Assembly (NCBI RefSeq): GCF_029227915.1
Contig: NC_079886.1
Location: 10,561,501-10,625,500 of the forward strand
Origin: Hydractinia symbiolongicarpus
Taxonomy: Eukaryota > Cnidaria > Hydrozoa > Anthoathecata > Hydractiniidae
Length of the DNA stretch: 64,000 nucleotides
Reading direction: 5' to 3'
Shown here one piece after another: positions 24,566-36,599 of the stretch. Made by a program: the position numbers and the translations under genes. How positions within the stretch are numbered: position 1 is the stretch's first letter; each line of letters begins with the position of its first letter. The notes under the pieces were generated by a model. It was given only the letters and a program-made list of their open reading frames with translations, was not told the origin of the DNA and searched no databases.

Positions 24566-27482
24566 TTATTTTTTTCTCTTTTTTTCCCTCCCTTCCAGTG
24601 GGCGCCTTTCTGCTCGATTTCCATTGGTCAGCTGTGGGACACCATCGACTGTTTTTGAGATCAATACATCATTTTCGAATGTTTCCACAGTTTCTTTGCC
24701 GTTATCTACAACTTTCTTTGTTGTGACTTTTTTACCATTTACAATTTTTGTTGACGTGGAGGTTGACTTAAAAGATCCTAAAAATTATTGTGTGTGTATT
24801 ATTATATAACAAATTTTTCCCTCTCTTAAAACACTTGTTTTAACACTTGAACACTGTTACACAATGTTGCAGAAGAATTGAGGTATTGCATTTTGGCATT
24901 AAAAGTTATTAACGAAACTAATTGCACTCATATTAATCCTTCAAAATAATGCTTTGGTTAGTGGCATTTGTATATATATATATATATATATATAGTTAAA
25001 AAGGTATATTTTTTTAGGCTTCAGAAAATTTCATACTTTAGGAATTACCAAATATATAGCATGCTTTATTTAGAAACTTCATTTGGGAGGACAGAAATAA
25101 ACAATTCCACAGGTTGTACAACAAATAGTGAACCAATAACAACATACCTCCCCCACTTCCAAATGATGAACTCGAAAATGAAGAAGACATGCTAAAAAAA
25201 GTGGTTGACTGCAAAAATCTTGTACCAAAATAAAGCTGCCAAGGGTGTCTTTCTAAAGTCTTAAGCATGAGCGATTTTTTGGTATGCTAGCTTGAACATT
25301 AAAAGAAATATCTGCAGCAGGGAAGCACTATGAAAAGGTCTATTCAACTTAGAAATAAATGAAAAAACAGTAAAATACTTTGAGTTGAAAAATGCATCAT
25401 CATGAAAGCCACCACCAAAGCCACCACCAAAGCCACCACCTAAGCCTCCACCAAAACCAAAGTGCGCAAATGGATCTCTTCTCTTTGAAGCTGCACTTCC
25501 ATTTCGTGTTCCTCTAGCATGAAAAGCGCTTGGACCTATACATAAAAATAATACAATACTAAATTCTTGATATCTTATTAAATATGGTAAGCAATAAAAA
25601 AAACTTTTAAAAGCTATGCAAACCATATTAGATACAAAAAAAGAAATAGAAATAACTTGAAAATAGAAAATAAATGAAACATACCAAAGAAATCTCTCAT
25701 AATGTCTTCACCAAATGGATCATGTTCAAAGAAATCCCTAGATGTACAAGGATGATAATGAATATAAGACATGTAAAATCAGCCAAGCTAGTCAAGACAA
25801 AAACTTGTGCATACCTAAATATATCTTCAGCATGGCGAAATGTATAGTGTGAACCAAAATCGTATGAAGCGCCCCTTTGACTTTCACCTAAAATAAAAGT
25901 GCAGTTAAAGCCTCATTACCCTATCATTGCATTTTTCCCAAAAGATTGCTTTATAAAAGATACTTAAGTGTCATAAGTTCATAAGCAGACAATCTTATGC
26001 AAAAAAAAAATCATGATTAAAAACAAATTGAAAACTGAATTTTAACACAAATGCACATCTTTAAAACCAAAGTTGAATAAAATATAAACATGTCAATATT
26101 TAGTTTAAGTCAACATACCACTAAGACCAGCTTTGCCATATTGGTCATATATTTTTCTTTTCCCATCTAAAAAAATAAAAAATAAAAGCGTTCTAGAAAG
26201 ATAAGTATTCATTGGTTGTTATATTTTGGTAACTAAGAAATAATTTCTTTAGTAATTATTGGCTGAGATTGTAGTCATATATATAAGACTATCAAACTTA
26301 CTGTCAGATAACACTTCATATGCTTCAGATATCAACTTAAATTTCTCTTCTGCTTCCTCTTTTCTCTCACTGTTTTTATCTGGGTGCCATTTTAATGCCA
26401 ATTTTCGATATCTAAAATAGCCAAATATGTAATTCAGAGATTTGATCAGGATGCAATGAACAATCAAGAAAGAAAAAAATAAATTGTGTGTTTTGAGTGA
26501 TTTTCCAATAAATTCACTGCTGTCACGAACCTGTTTATATCATGCCACTAATTTTACTTTCAATTTATTAGTTAATATAGGTCATGTAACTACTGTGCAT
26601 ATGCACTGTTTAATTTTGAAGGTTTCCTGGTCCTGATTGCAATACTTCAGTCATTATTTGCTTATCTTATTCTGCCACAGTGATGATAAGGTTGATATTT
26701 TTGCAGGTGAAATAGTTTGTTTTTTTAATAAATGGGCTACAAATCTGTTTAAAGGTCTCTGTCATTGTACTCAACATCCTCAAACATTTTGAATAACATT
26801 GTGTAACAAACAGACCACTCAAAAAGTCAGAATTTCTCAGTCGTAACAGTTTTATATAGAACAGAATACGACAGCTTAATGCAGAAAAAAAATCAGTTTT
26901 TACAGCTATTAATTACGACCATGGTTCAACTTCATGCATATAGCTAAAATCCTTAGTGCTTTTTTTAAAAACTGACAAAAGGTTATTTTGAACTCCTGGT
27001 TTTGATTTTTTTGCTGCCCTGTGGATAGTAAACAAAACTTTTGGAGGACATCCTGAAGTGTAAATTGTAGACAAGAAATAAATGCTAATGAAAAACAAAA
27101 AGATGGAAAAACATGCCCAACAACTAAAAAGTGATAGTTTATTAAACAAAATCAAATTAGTAGTCACTTCAAATAGAATATTAAAAAAAGTAAACTGAGA
27201 ACACAGTCACCATAATCAATAAAAAGACGGAATATATAATGAATGAACACACTGTTTATGAACAAGCAATAGTATATCTGTGTTCATGCACTGCATTTTA
27301 ACTTAACAATGTTTGAAAATACCTAGTCAAGCAATAAGGTACAGGGACACATACTATTCATTTTCACGTTTATTGCAAAGTTTTGTTACAATTACAATTT
27401 TATATTCTTACGCTTTTTTTATTTCAGCTTCAGATGCATCCTTTGTTAAGCCCAAAACTTTATAAAAATCATCCTCTGCCAT
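24566..27482 (-). CDS. DNAJB6: DnaJ/Hsp40 co-chaperone, DNAJB6/DNAJB2 type, 8 coding exons
   Basis: Class B J-protein that stimulates Hsp70 ATPase; DNAJB6-type members suppress protein aggregation. Exons from 5' to 3': 27482-27412, 26411-26302, 26166-26119, 25887-25815, 25737-25685, 25535-25379, 25191-25148, 24777-24566. Phases agree; 255 residues. The J domain starts [12 protein letters not shown], with helix [15 protein letters not shown] (HPD at residues 33-35) and [14 protein letters not shown], then [10 protein letters not shown]. Next comes a Phe-rich part ([19 protein letters not shown]) and a Gly/Phe segment with tandem GGGF units. A Ser/Gly stretch ([13 protein letters not shown]) leads into the diagnostic DNAJB6-like block [16 protein letters not shown]. 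The tail ends in a Lys-rich run. I choose DNAJB6 over DNAJB2 because no ubiquitin-interacting motif is visible, though the orthology is inferred. Confidence 0.92.
24971..24994. repeat. (TA)n microsatellite
   Basis: Uninterrupted TA dinucleotide run in the intron before the last exon of the J-protein gene. Confidence 0.9.
26412..27411. other. First coding intron of the J-protein gene
   Basis: One kilobase of AT-rich intron. The reverse-strand frame 26913-27167 is short, has no signature, and I do not call it. Confidence 0.6.
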
Positions 27483-28915
27483 ATTGTCTTCAGTTGAATG
27501 TATCAATGCATAACTATTTTTATTGGAGTCCTACAATGTAAAAGCACCTGCAAAATAATTCCATAGTAATTAGCAAATAAAAGCCTTTTGTATCCCTATT
27601 AAAAACAACACAAAACTCAAAAGCAGAAAAAAACCATTCTACATATATTTCACATTGTCAGTGATAGAACATACACACCATAAGAAAATTGTACAAAATG
27701 CAGCTATTTTTATTTGATTACAATGACTGTGAAGATTTGTTTCATAAGAGGATGCGATTTTTTGAGTGCTGTAAGAAAAAAAATTAACAGCAACAAAAAA
27801 AACATTTGAAAATTCCATAATGGTGTCAAAATTTGTTCAATTCATTTATCTCTTGGCAATAAAAATGTACAACTTTACATTAATTTATTATACATACATG
27901 CTTTTTATAAGTTTATTCACACTTACAGAAAATAAGCATAATGGATAGGCTAAGCTCATATGCATTATTTAAAAGTCAAGATTTGCTCTTGTGGAAAGTA
28001 AATATTTTTTTTTAAGAAGAGTATTATGACATGAGATATTTTTTCTAATTTATTGGCATCTTTAAAAGTTTTTTTAAGCATTATATAGCATTTTTCAACC
28101 CAGAATAATATTAAGCTTGGTTTCCAAATTTAATGTCCTAAAAAATATTACCAAAAAGTTTATGCCAATGCAACACCAATATATTTGAACAAAGAATATT
28201 TCAATCAAATGAAATTTTGATGACAAGCAGGAGCGAAAAACAGATAATTATAACACACATAAACATAATGACTATCATCAGAGAGTCTGTTAATGAGTAT
28301 TACAAGTAATATAAAAGCCGCTATCAAAGTTCCTAAGAAAATAACTAAACTTGGAGCAGACGAAATAATACAGACAAGGAGTAATGTAATAATAATACAA
28401 AGAGAGCGTTCGTCTTTCGGCGACAGGCAAAGTGTATATTTTTTACAATTTTCTTTAAAAGCCTTAATTATATATACATCTCCTATAAAAATATTCTGTA
28501 TTTTATAAACGTTTTGTTTATGACATAATTAACTAAAACAAATCGCATTATTAAATAAAGATTTCACCGGCTGGGAATTTTATTGATGCTGATTTAAATT
28601 TACTGTGACTGGTACTGGTACTTTGGTATAAATTATTGTACGGGTAAAGTCACAAGCAAACTGACAAAGAAAACTGATTGGAAATGGACCAGACAATTGT
28701 TATATTATATATAAGTAAAATCCGTATTAACATGCTTGAAATTTTTTGATCATTTTCAAAAAAAATTACAACATATTAAGATTTAGCATTTCGTGCAAAT
28801 TTTCAACTTTATACACTAAGTACAACTACCTCTATATATATAGACAAACATTTGATGTTTTATTAAGAAATGACAAAGCAAATCAACTGCAGTGAAATGA
28901 AAAAACATATTTCAA
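27483..28915. other. Upstream region of the J-protein gene, nothing specific seen
   Basis: AT-rich sequence. Any non-coding first exon or promoter of the J-protein gene should lie here or farther right, but I could not identify it. The frame 28293-28508 (+) is low-complexity. Confidence 0.4.
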
Positions 28916-29290
28916 TGCATCACCATCATCATTACATTATCATCTTCATCATCATGATCATCATCATCCCGGCTTAGATCTAAACTCAAATTCCTCTGCA
29001 TCAAGTCTGTCCTTATTACTCCCTGTTAAGTCTTTCTTGGTCTACCTCTGGACTTTACCCCGGGAACTGAAAGTCTACACTTTCTTACCCAATTATCCTC
29101 CTTTATTCTTTCTAAGTGTCCCAAAAAACTCAATCTTCTTATCTGGATAACATCTTTAATGCTATGGATGGCTATAGCATGCTTCTTAAGTCATTTGAAC
29201 CCTTCTTGTCTCTCAAACTGGCATTACACATCCACTGCAGTTGAATATTATAAAGAGCCAAACTCTTATAAAATTAAATTACTCGCAACC
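28916..29290 (-). mobile_element. LINE retrotransposon 3' end remnant (minus strand)
   Basis: Read on the minus strand, the segment gives WMCNASLRDKKGSNDLRSML, then RFFGHLERIKEDNWVRKC, then SRGRPRKT. These follow the order of the conserved C-terminal part of LINE ORF2 proteins (WMCGVSLRDR..., LRWFGHVER, GRPRKTW). In-frame stops and small shifts mark it as dead. It ends in a GATGATGAT-type microsatellite (CAT/ATC on + at 28920-28970), the usual simple-repeat tail of several non-LTR elements. Confidence 0.75.
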
Positions 29291-30500
29291 TTATGGATTT
29301 TGCCATTGTATAGCTATGAGACAAATATCACAATACACCTTTATGATAATTCAACTGTACATGCAATCTTACGGCTCTCCATCGTTTTACAATATCGGAA
29401 AAAAGGAGGTAAAAATTGTGTTTTTATGACAGTTTGTTAGAGACGAAAGTGTGTTTTCTCCAGTTTTTTAACTTCCGTCAAATCAATTTCTTTCAAATTT
29501 TCAGGAAACGTTAATAATAATAAGATACAACTTATATGTGCACTTTTCATTAAAAACAAAACGCGGCAAGAAAAGTTATCACGAAAAAACGTGTTTTCTC
29601 CTTAATAAACTCTTATAAAAGTGTGGTGTTTATACCTTCTTCAATCGCAAAATAAGCTGCGATGGAGTGTTTTTTTCCCCGAATTATCGTAAAGGTGTAT
29701 TGGTTGATTTTGCATCCAATAGCAGCTGACTGTTACAAGGAAAGAAGAAGGAAAAAAAAAGAAGGAATAGCTTCTAAGCTATACTATAAACATATTAACC
29801 TGTTTAGCTACCTACTTTTTCAAAGAAATATTAGGTTGATCTAGCTAGAGAGTTTTTGAAAACGTTAAGCCATTTGAGCTAGCTAAACTTTACAAAATTT
29901 CCTGATATTTCTGATCATGCTATCTGCCTGCAGGAGTTACAATATAGAGGAAAATATAGCTAGCTAGCTAAATAAAAAATATAGTCAGTCGCAGTTATAA
30001 TTTCTAAATAAAGGTAATAAACATAAAAGTCCTGTTGGTAGGTAGACAACAAGACTACACAAAAAATTCTGCTTGGTCTGAGCTATGCTAGCCGTTATCA
30101 TTTTGTTTTGTTATGACGGGGTTCCAGAATTTTCGCTCCGCTCGCAAGGCTTGTTGTTGCGGGTGCCGATGAGCGTGCCGAACAAAATGTAGTTGCTCTG
30201 GATATTTCGTTTTATTTCTTGCTTTTAGCTTCTCCCTCTCCTTCTTTTTATTTTTTTAAGAAAAAGTACATATGTATAGAAGAAAACTTTGATGAAAATG
30301 GAGAAGTAGTTACAGGCCTCCTGATATTTTTTTTATATATCGAACACATTCGCTAATTTAAACACTTTCTTTACAAGTAACTCCATTTTTCATTTTAGCC
30401 TAGTTGTTAGGGTTTTAAAAATTTTAATTTCAGTCTCAGTTGTTAATAATGCTAAGCGTCACACTCATTGTTAACTCTAAAAGCAGTAGTTGGATTTGTC
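29291..30500. other. Intergenic, nothing recognised
   Basis: Short frames at 29159-29440 and 29662-29844 (+) have no recognisable product. A TAGCTAGC-rich patch occurs near 29870-29965 and a GC-richer patch near 30115-30200; neither could be assigned. Confidence 0.4.
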
Positions 30501-30505
30501 TAGCA

Positions 30506-30760
30506 CTACATTCTCTTCTGCAAATGTAGAACTAAAAAAAAATCATCTTGACAAAAATGTGGTCGATCCCTCTCGGGCTCAGAGTTGGACAGCACTTTTA
30601 GGTAGTACCGAACCCTGTCAACTTTACCCTGGGCTGACATAGGCCAATGCAACTCATTGAGTCCACACTGGAATTCTTTGATAACCAACTCCGACACGTA
30701 CCACAACACCGATGTGGAAGCTTCGGTGATGAACTCCTTCAAAACTTCAAGCCGTTTTAC
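30506..30760 (-). other. Coding-like fragment of unknown origin
   Basis: About 78 codons from ATG (MKEFITEASTSVLWYVSELV), with the frame also open a little upstream (RLEVL). The composition is protein-like rather than repeat-like. No start context, splice signals or family were found; it may be a gene fossil or part of a mobile element. Confidence 0.25.
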
Positions 30761-31274
30761 TTGTGGCTTTTCCGTAGTAATACTGTGAACATTTATATTT
30801 TCCCGTTTTACAACAGGGAAATTCTATTTGTTAAAAAGACATTTTTTGTTATGACTATTGAATATACTTTTGACACTCGTCAGCATTTTCTTATATTAGC
30901 AAAGATAATAATGGCAATAGATTAAGAACAAATTTTTGATTTATAAAAATGCTAACGACAATGGTGTAACACTGTATTTATGTTTTATATATGATGCATA
31001 TTTTTCTTTGTTATTCTGGACTGGTATTTTTGACTCAAATTAGCAAACGTTTTTTTTTTAATAAAGCGCCACGAGACGCGTCATTGCCTTTTTGGTTTTA
31101 ACCTGACAGTTCTAAATTGCGGGTTTTCGTTTGCCGTCGGTTAAACTGCTTTTATTCGGCGTCTCATAAAAAATGAAAACATTTTTGAAAACTACATGTC
31201 TCATGCGTTTTAGTTGTGAAAGAATAATTTTAGAAATCCTTCGGGAATTTAGTTTACTCCCTTGGTAAATGTAG

Positions 31275-31508
31275 ATGCTTTACTGTGCATTTATTTTGCG
31301 GCAGCAAAGTGGGGGATGTTTGTCTCACACAGATGTCATCTTGTCTGGAGATAAAAAAGGGCAGTCGCGTTATGCAAGTGATCGCCTTATAGAGTGGGAA
31401 ATGACCATAAAACCCATTGGGACCCAACTGTGGTTGTTTAAGACAGATGGCCCTGTTATGTACCTTCGCTACATCAATTGGCACCTACCCTTTGAAAAAT
31501 TGTGGTGA
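31275..31508 (+). other. Coding-like short ORF of unknown origin
   Basis: A 77-codon frame from ATG, containing SGDKKGQSRYASDRLIEWEM and ending LPFEKLW before TGA. Residue mix resembles a real protein with alternating strands, but no partner exon or family is visible. Confidence 0.25.
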
Positions 31509-31906
31509 AAAAGATGTACTATTCTAAATTTGAATCTGGATATCTCAAAATGGTAAATAAAAATAAAATCCAGCAGAACTTTTGAATCCAAATACCACTT
31601 CATAGCTCCCATAAAAAAATTTCCAAATATTCTGCTGCTGATGATTTGCAGAAAACGGTTTGGTTAGCAGATGATTGTGACCGATACTGTCACGGCGTTC
31701 TTTAAATTTTGTCCAAATATCAAAAACCTAACAAGCTTTAGGGACAAGGTTAGAGAACATAGTAAGCAGTGAATGTAAGAAGGTGAACGCTGGTAAACGA
31801 GATTGTCACTGACGTTTTAAGGCTTCTTTTTCATATGTATATGTTCGAAGAGTTTGTGTATATAACGTATATAACAATCATTGTATCTCGGTAATTTTGT
31901 TAAACT

Positions 31907-32371
31907 TTGTTAAAGCTGCGAGGCTCAAATTCAGGCAAAGATTTTCTTGATCTACATGATTTTTCTTCAACACTATCATATAAACACGAAGCGCTAAACA
32001 ACTGTCTGGAAAGTCATAACAACTTTGTGATAAAATTGGAATTAATTTACAAAACATTATTTACAATAAGAATAATAGACGTAGACCCCACCCTACCTTT
32101 ATCACAGAAAGACCTTAAAAAACCTATTAATAAGATGAGAATTAAAAGACTGAAATTATTGAAAACAAAGTATGACGTCGTCGGGTATTTGCCGCCTTTC
32201 CACGACGACATCATACAGATGCTTTCATATAAATTCCAGTCTTCATGTGTAAAAAAGAAAATGGCCGGTAAAACCTCGCAAGAACCAAAGAAAGTTTTGA
32301 AAGCAAAGAAAAAAATTAGAAGGGCTACTTTATCAGAACAAGCATATCATCAGAACTCGACTTTAGTTTAG
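31907..32371 (+). other. Unrecognised ORF, possible gene fragment
   Basis: Open for 154 codons but beginning at TTG behind an in-frame stop; the first ATG lies near the middle (MRIKRLKLLKTKYD). The C-terminal third is strongly basic (KKVLKAKKKIRRATLSEQ). An AG at 31916 (TTAAAG) could be a weak acceptor. I cannot assign a family. It could be an exon of an unrecognised gene or a decayed element. Confidence 0.28.
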
Positions 32372-32529
32372 CAAGATAACTCAAGCTTCTGTGGCCGCCT
32401 GTTTAAAGAAACTTAAAATTGATCAAACCAAGAAATAAAACGCGTCCGTCTGAAATACTTGTTGACAGTATTTAACGCCCTAGTCATTTGTGCCTGACCA
32501 TAGCGTGGCCATTTACTCTTGTAAAAGTA

Positions 32530-32740
32530 ACTGGCCATAAAAATCTAGAAAAAAAACAGAAAAAAAATTTGGAAAAAAAAAATGTTCAGAAAAAAAATTA
32601 GAAAAAAAACTCATGAAAAAATTTGAAAAAGAAATTTGGAACAAAAATCAGAAAGTTTTGAAAAAAAAATCTAGAAATGAAAATCAGAAATAGAAATTAG
32701 AAAAAAAAAATCCAGAAAAAAATAAAAATAAAAAAAGGTA
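32530..32740. repeat. A-rich degenerate minisatellite
   Basis: Repeated units of the kind AAAAAAAATCAGAAA / AAATTAGAAAAAAA over about 210 bp, lying immediately beyond the stop codon of the coiled-coil gene. Confidence 0.75.
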
Positions 32741-32757
32741 GGATGGGGGAGGGAGAA

Positions 32758-33657
32758 TTAAAAATTTTGTATTTCTGCAACATGCAATTGAAGCAGTTCT
32801 TCAACTTTTTCAATTGCAGCCACAACTCTCAGTTTCTTTTTGGAAACCTTTCTTGGGAAGATTTTGCATATAAAATTTTTATGCAAAATCTTTGTAATGC
32901 CATCAAACTTGCTTCGAATCACGGTGGCGAAACTCTTTATTTGCCGTTTGTATTGACTGTACTGCTCATTTTGTTCAGCCATTTTTCTCTTTAGATCTTC
33001 CACCGCATCTTTTTGATAAGCATTGATGACTTCAAGTTCTTTAATTTTACATTCCATGTTAAAGGCACATCGATTCAATTCATCTTTCTCCTTTGTCAAA
33101 ACATCATTTTCATGTCTCACCTTCTCCAGCAATTCTTCAACTTGAATTCTTCTCCTCTTCTCTCTCTCTTGTTGTTCAACGGCGTCAGTAGCCATTTTTA
33201 CCATTGGTTTTATTGCTTCCTGAATCATTTCAGGTATTGCGTTTGCTTTTGTGCTTAGCTGATCGAAAGTTGTATCACATTTTTTCTTACAATCTTCAAT
33301 GATTTTCTCCAAATGTTGGATTTTCTCTAGATGCTTCTTTGCTGTCTCTTCGCTTTCTTGTCGAAGTTTCTGTTCCTTCTGAATAGCTTGAGATAATGTT
33401 GTAAGCTTATCTTCATAAGCTTCGTTTATTTCCTGAAAAGTAAGAGTGAACATATCTTAACAAACTGTAGTCAGACACATGAATTTATTTCGTGGGTTAT
33501 TTTGGATCTCTATTGGTTTATATTTTGCTACGTGCCGCACAATGAGACGAAAAGATTAGGGGTGACGTGGAAGGAGATATGTTAGCACTTTTTCAAACTT
33601 CCTTACCATTTTTACTGGTTCCACGTCATTAATATTAGTATCAGTGTTATATTCCAT
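32758..33657 (-). CDS. Two-exon coiled-coil protein of unknown function
   Basis: Exon 1 is 33657-33607 (ATG at 33657, 17 codons, MEYNTDTNINDVEPVKM), followed by a GTAAGG donor. Exon 2 is 33432-32758 after a TTTTCAG acceptor, ending in TAA. The product is 241 residues. Residues from about 20 to 190 are charged coiled coil (EQKLRQESEETAKKHLEKIQ; ELLEKVRHENDVLTKEKDEL) with a central break near IPEMIQEAIKPMVKM. The C-terminal 50 residues are basic and more hydrophobic (FPRKVSKKKLRVVAAIEKVE). No transmembrane segment. The length and rod-with-break layout loosely recall SF-assemblin-type filament proteins, but I do not claim membership. The short gene with a tiny first exon looks intact. Confidence 0.65.
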
Positions 33658-33944
33658 TCTGAGAGATAGTGTCACTTCCTTCCGTCAGTGACTATTGTAC
33701 AAAGTATAAAAAATATTTGACGTCAAATTTGTTACCTTGACGCAATAGTTCAAAATGGCTACCACGTACCTTTAAATAGCGAGCTTAAAGTACAATGTGC
33801 AGGAAAATAATAAAATATACCCGGCCATGCAGAAAAACTTGGGGATTATTGTCCAAATTAGCACTGCAATTGACAATTAAAGTTTATTAAATTGTGAAAC
33901 CTCCAGATTCGTTAATTTGTTAATATTTGAGACATGTTAAAAGT

Positions 33945-34160
33945 ATTGCCAAGTGTATTATTTAAAATTACATTGTAGGAAATATATTAATTTGGACGTA
34001 TGTATGCCTGATAGATCTGCAAAATACATCTATAAATATATTTACAAAGGTCATGACTTTGCCAGCATTGAGATTAACGAACGCATCGATCACTTACTCT
34101 TCCGTGGATATGTTCTTTTTTCAAATCCTTTAGCTAATATTCAGTTTAATGGTTCACCAT
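33945..34160 (+). mobile_element. Helitron Rep/helicase-like remnant
   Basis: Frame 33953-34288 begins with SAKYIYKYIYKGHDFASIEI, which matches the conserved KYLFKYVYKGHD block of the Helitron helicase-like N domain, and continues with a degenerate stretch. The rest of the Rep and helicase domains is absent, so this is a fragment. It abuts an AGCCCGTG-family repeat at 34281. Confidence 0.72.
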
Positions 34161-34280
34161 TTTTTCTTCGAGACAATCTTAAAACTGGTGTTTCTATTAC
34201 ATTATTATTTTTATTTATTTATAGTTTACTAGATGCAAGAATAAAGTATTTACTACATCGGATAATATTGAGTATAGCAC

Positions 34281-34395
34281 GTGGTTGAATCCACGGGTTA
34301 GCCCGTCCTTTATTTACCGCATTTCGTGTGTCTCGCTACTGCGGTAACCATTTTGCGTGACAGACAGACCTACGGGTATTATAATTATCGAGTAT
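34281..34395. repeat. AGCCCGTG-family repeat copy
   Basis: Contains CCACGGGTTAGCCCGTCC, then CGCATTTCGTGTGTCTCGCT, then CATTTTGCG and a CAGACAGAC run, in the order seen in the tandem array at 40596-41008. Single copy here. Confidence 0.7.
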
Positions 34396-34651
34396 GAAGT
34401 ATGAAGTACAAAAGGTGTCATCTAATAAAAATTTTCTACAACAGCATGAAAAACAGTGACAATTTCATACATTGCAATTTCCATTTGCCCTGCATCCCAT
34501 TCCATTGCCAACGAATTAGTCTTTACTTCAGTTTATAAGTTCATGAGAATCTTACTTGATGTTTTTTCAACGCAGTATATAATAATAACTTTCGCTTTCT
34601 TGTTTGCTTTGAATACTTTCAAAAACCGTACTGTGATAAAATGACAAAACA

Positions 34652-36072
34652 TCATATCACATTACTACTAGATAACAGGTACCGGGTTTGATAAGGTTTT
34701 TTTCCTGGAGAAAAGGAGAAAAATAAATAAATTGATGCAACATTTAGAACTGGGTAAAGTACGCCTCCAATTATACGACTAATTTGAATAGAAAAAATAC
34801 GAAAACCTTCCACAAATGCTTGATTGCAAGAGAAAGCCAGCTTAGCACACGCGACTACGGCAAAAGTTTGATCTGAATTTAAAAAGAGAATTGACATCAC
34901 CAAAGCAAATATTATCAGCGCATACCACGTGGAAATAACAGCGATGTGGACACCATTACTGATATTAATCCCACAATACCAGCGTAGAAAATATGCTTAT
35001 CAGACAAAATCCAGTAAACAAAAACAACAAGAACAGCTACAAATGATCCATTTAAAAATTCGTAGCCGAAATGTAGAGCGTTGAGAATTAATATAAGTAC
35101 TCGAAATATAACTTGTTCAAGCACAAAAAAGTTGATAACACCATGATGAGCAAAGCATCGTTACTTTGTAGTATTTTTGTTATTGTGTAAAGAGTCGATT
35201 GCTGATTTGAAAGTTGGTAGACAACTTTTTCCTCTTTTATCATTGTGTCCACTTTCATATCATACTCACGTGACAAATCGTAACAAAAACATACAACGTT
35301 TATAGTAAAAATCACACACATATTCCAAAAAGAATTAACCCAACAATATTTGCATATGTAATATGAACTAGTCCAATCCAAAAATCAGTTTTCATAAAAA
35401 ATGCTGATGGACAAGGCCCAAAGGCATAACCCAGCATACGGCTTCGCTGCGTTAATTCCTCTTTTGTGTACGACCTCGCCACTTCCAAAACAATAACTGG
35501 AGTCATGGCAATGCTAAAGCCACCTAAAAATCGTCAAATTAGTAGAAAAAATGGTGAGAAGTGGATTGCATAAAAACAACGTCCAGCTGCAGATAAAAAC
35601 ATGATAGATACCAAACTTACTTTTACACGTCTCGTTTTGTCTACAAACCTTGAAATCGTGGCTGGAACAAACATGAATGGTACATAAAACGCAGCGTTTA
35701 TCAATCCATAATAAAACTTTTCATTGTTAGTTTTAAGAACAGTTGACACGTACACCCAAAGTGTCACGTTGACGCAACCCAAATTTAAGCCAATGAAAAA
35801 GTATAACAACAGAAAAACGGGCATATGACGATATGCGCATCTTTTTCCACTTTAACATTTCCTTCTGTGAAAGCATTCTTGCGTGTATGTCGTGGTGAAG
35901 TATCTTGACAAATTATTTTTTGATGAAAGTTCCAATGCTTGTCATTAAGGTCGTCATTAAGAACTTCATTATTGTCTTGCAAGTAACTCAAATGCAAAAA
36001 AATAACAAATACCATAGAAACATAAAACTCTGTCAATAAAAAATCAACAAACTGCGGATGGCCTGGAATCAA
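34652..36072 (-). pseudogene. Major facilitator superfamily transporter pseudogene (MFSD8-like)
   Basis: The minus strand carries consecutive membrane segments in changing frames. They include FLLLYFFIGLNLGCVNVTLW, then a motif-A-like loop RFVDKTRRVKVSLVS, then RFLGGFSIAMTPVIVLEVA. These match the MFS fold; CLN7/MFSD8 is a guess. Disruptions: a frame change near 35825-35815; an in-frame TGA at 35536-35534 between LLI and RFLGG; a shift in a TG run near 35316; a shift in a T run near 35125; and another near 34915. Such small lesions cannot be introns. The 5' end may start at an acceptor near 36066 (GATTCCAG), so the source gene had introns and this is not clearly a processed copy. Confidence 0.72.
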
Positions 36073-36356
36073 ACGTTAAAGGATTGTAAGGCGTTTTTTG
36101 CTCAACTTTGATGTTTTATTTGTGTGACAAGATATTCTTCTGTAAGTAAATACTAAGAAAGAAGATAAAATGGAATGGTAACTGGCACTTCGTTTGTTTA
36201 CTTTTTTTTCAATAGAGCTGAACATTTTTTTTTACCGTTTTTAATGTCTATTATTGCATTAGAAAAGTTTTCGACGTTCAAAGCCATAAATACTTGGATT
36301 GAGGATATGGTAACCGCTGGGTTTTTCGAACATATAATGAACCTCTATAACTTTCA

Positions 36357-36480
36357 ATAGGCTTCTTTAAATTAAATCAAACTTGGCACACTTATATTAC
36401 GTCATAAAAGGAACAGCAAAGCAGCGATAATTATTTTGCTTATGCCAGCACTTTTCTGTGACGTCCTCAAAAGATTGAAT
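36357..36480. repeat. Dispersed repeat copy (TCAAACTTGGCACAC family)
   Basis: Sequence AAATCAAACTTGGCACACTT, then a CGTCA-AAAAG block, matches 58583-58640 and its duplicate at 60975-61032 in the same orientation. The short minus-strand frame 36397-36591 overlaps it and is not called. Confidence 0.6.
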
Positions 36481-36599
36481 TTCGTTTAAAATACCACTAT
36501 CTTCATGAAATTCAATTACTTTAGTTCTAGAACGAATTTTATTATTCCTTGTAAAGTTCCTATAGTTCCTCAAATAAAAACTATTTAACATGTCTTCCT

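Noticed and set aside
24373-24809. Plus-strand ORFs of 117 and 61 codons
   Set aside because: Antisense to the last coding exon and 3' UTR of the J-protein gene.
28920-28975. CAT/ATC repeat as a His-rich coding segment
   Set aside because: It is the simple-repeat tail of a LINE 3' end, as shown by the adjacent reverse-transcriptase-type protein remnants.
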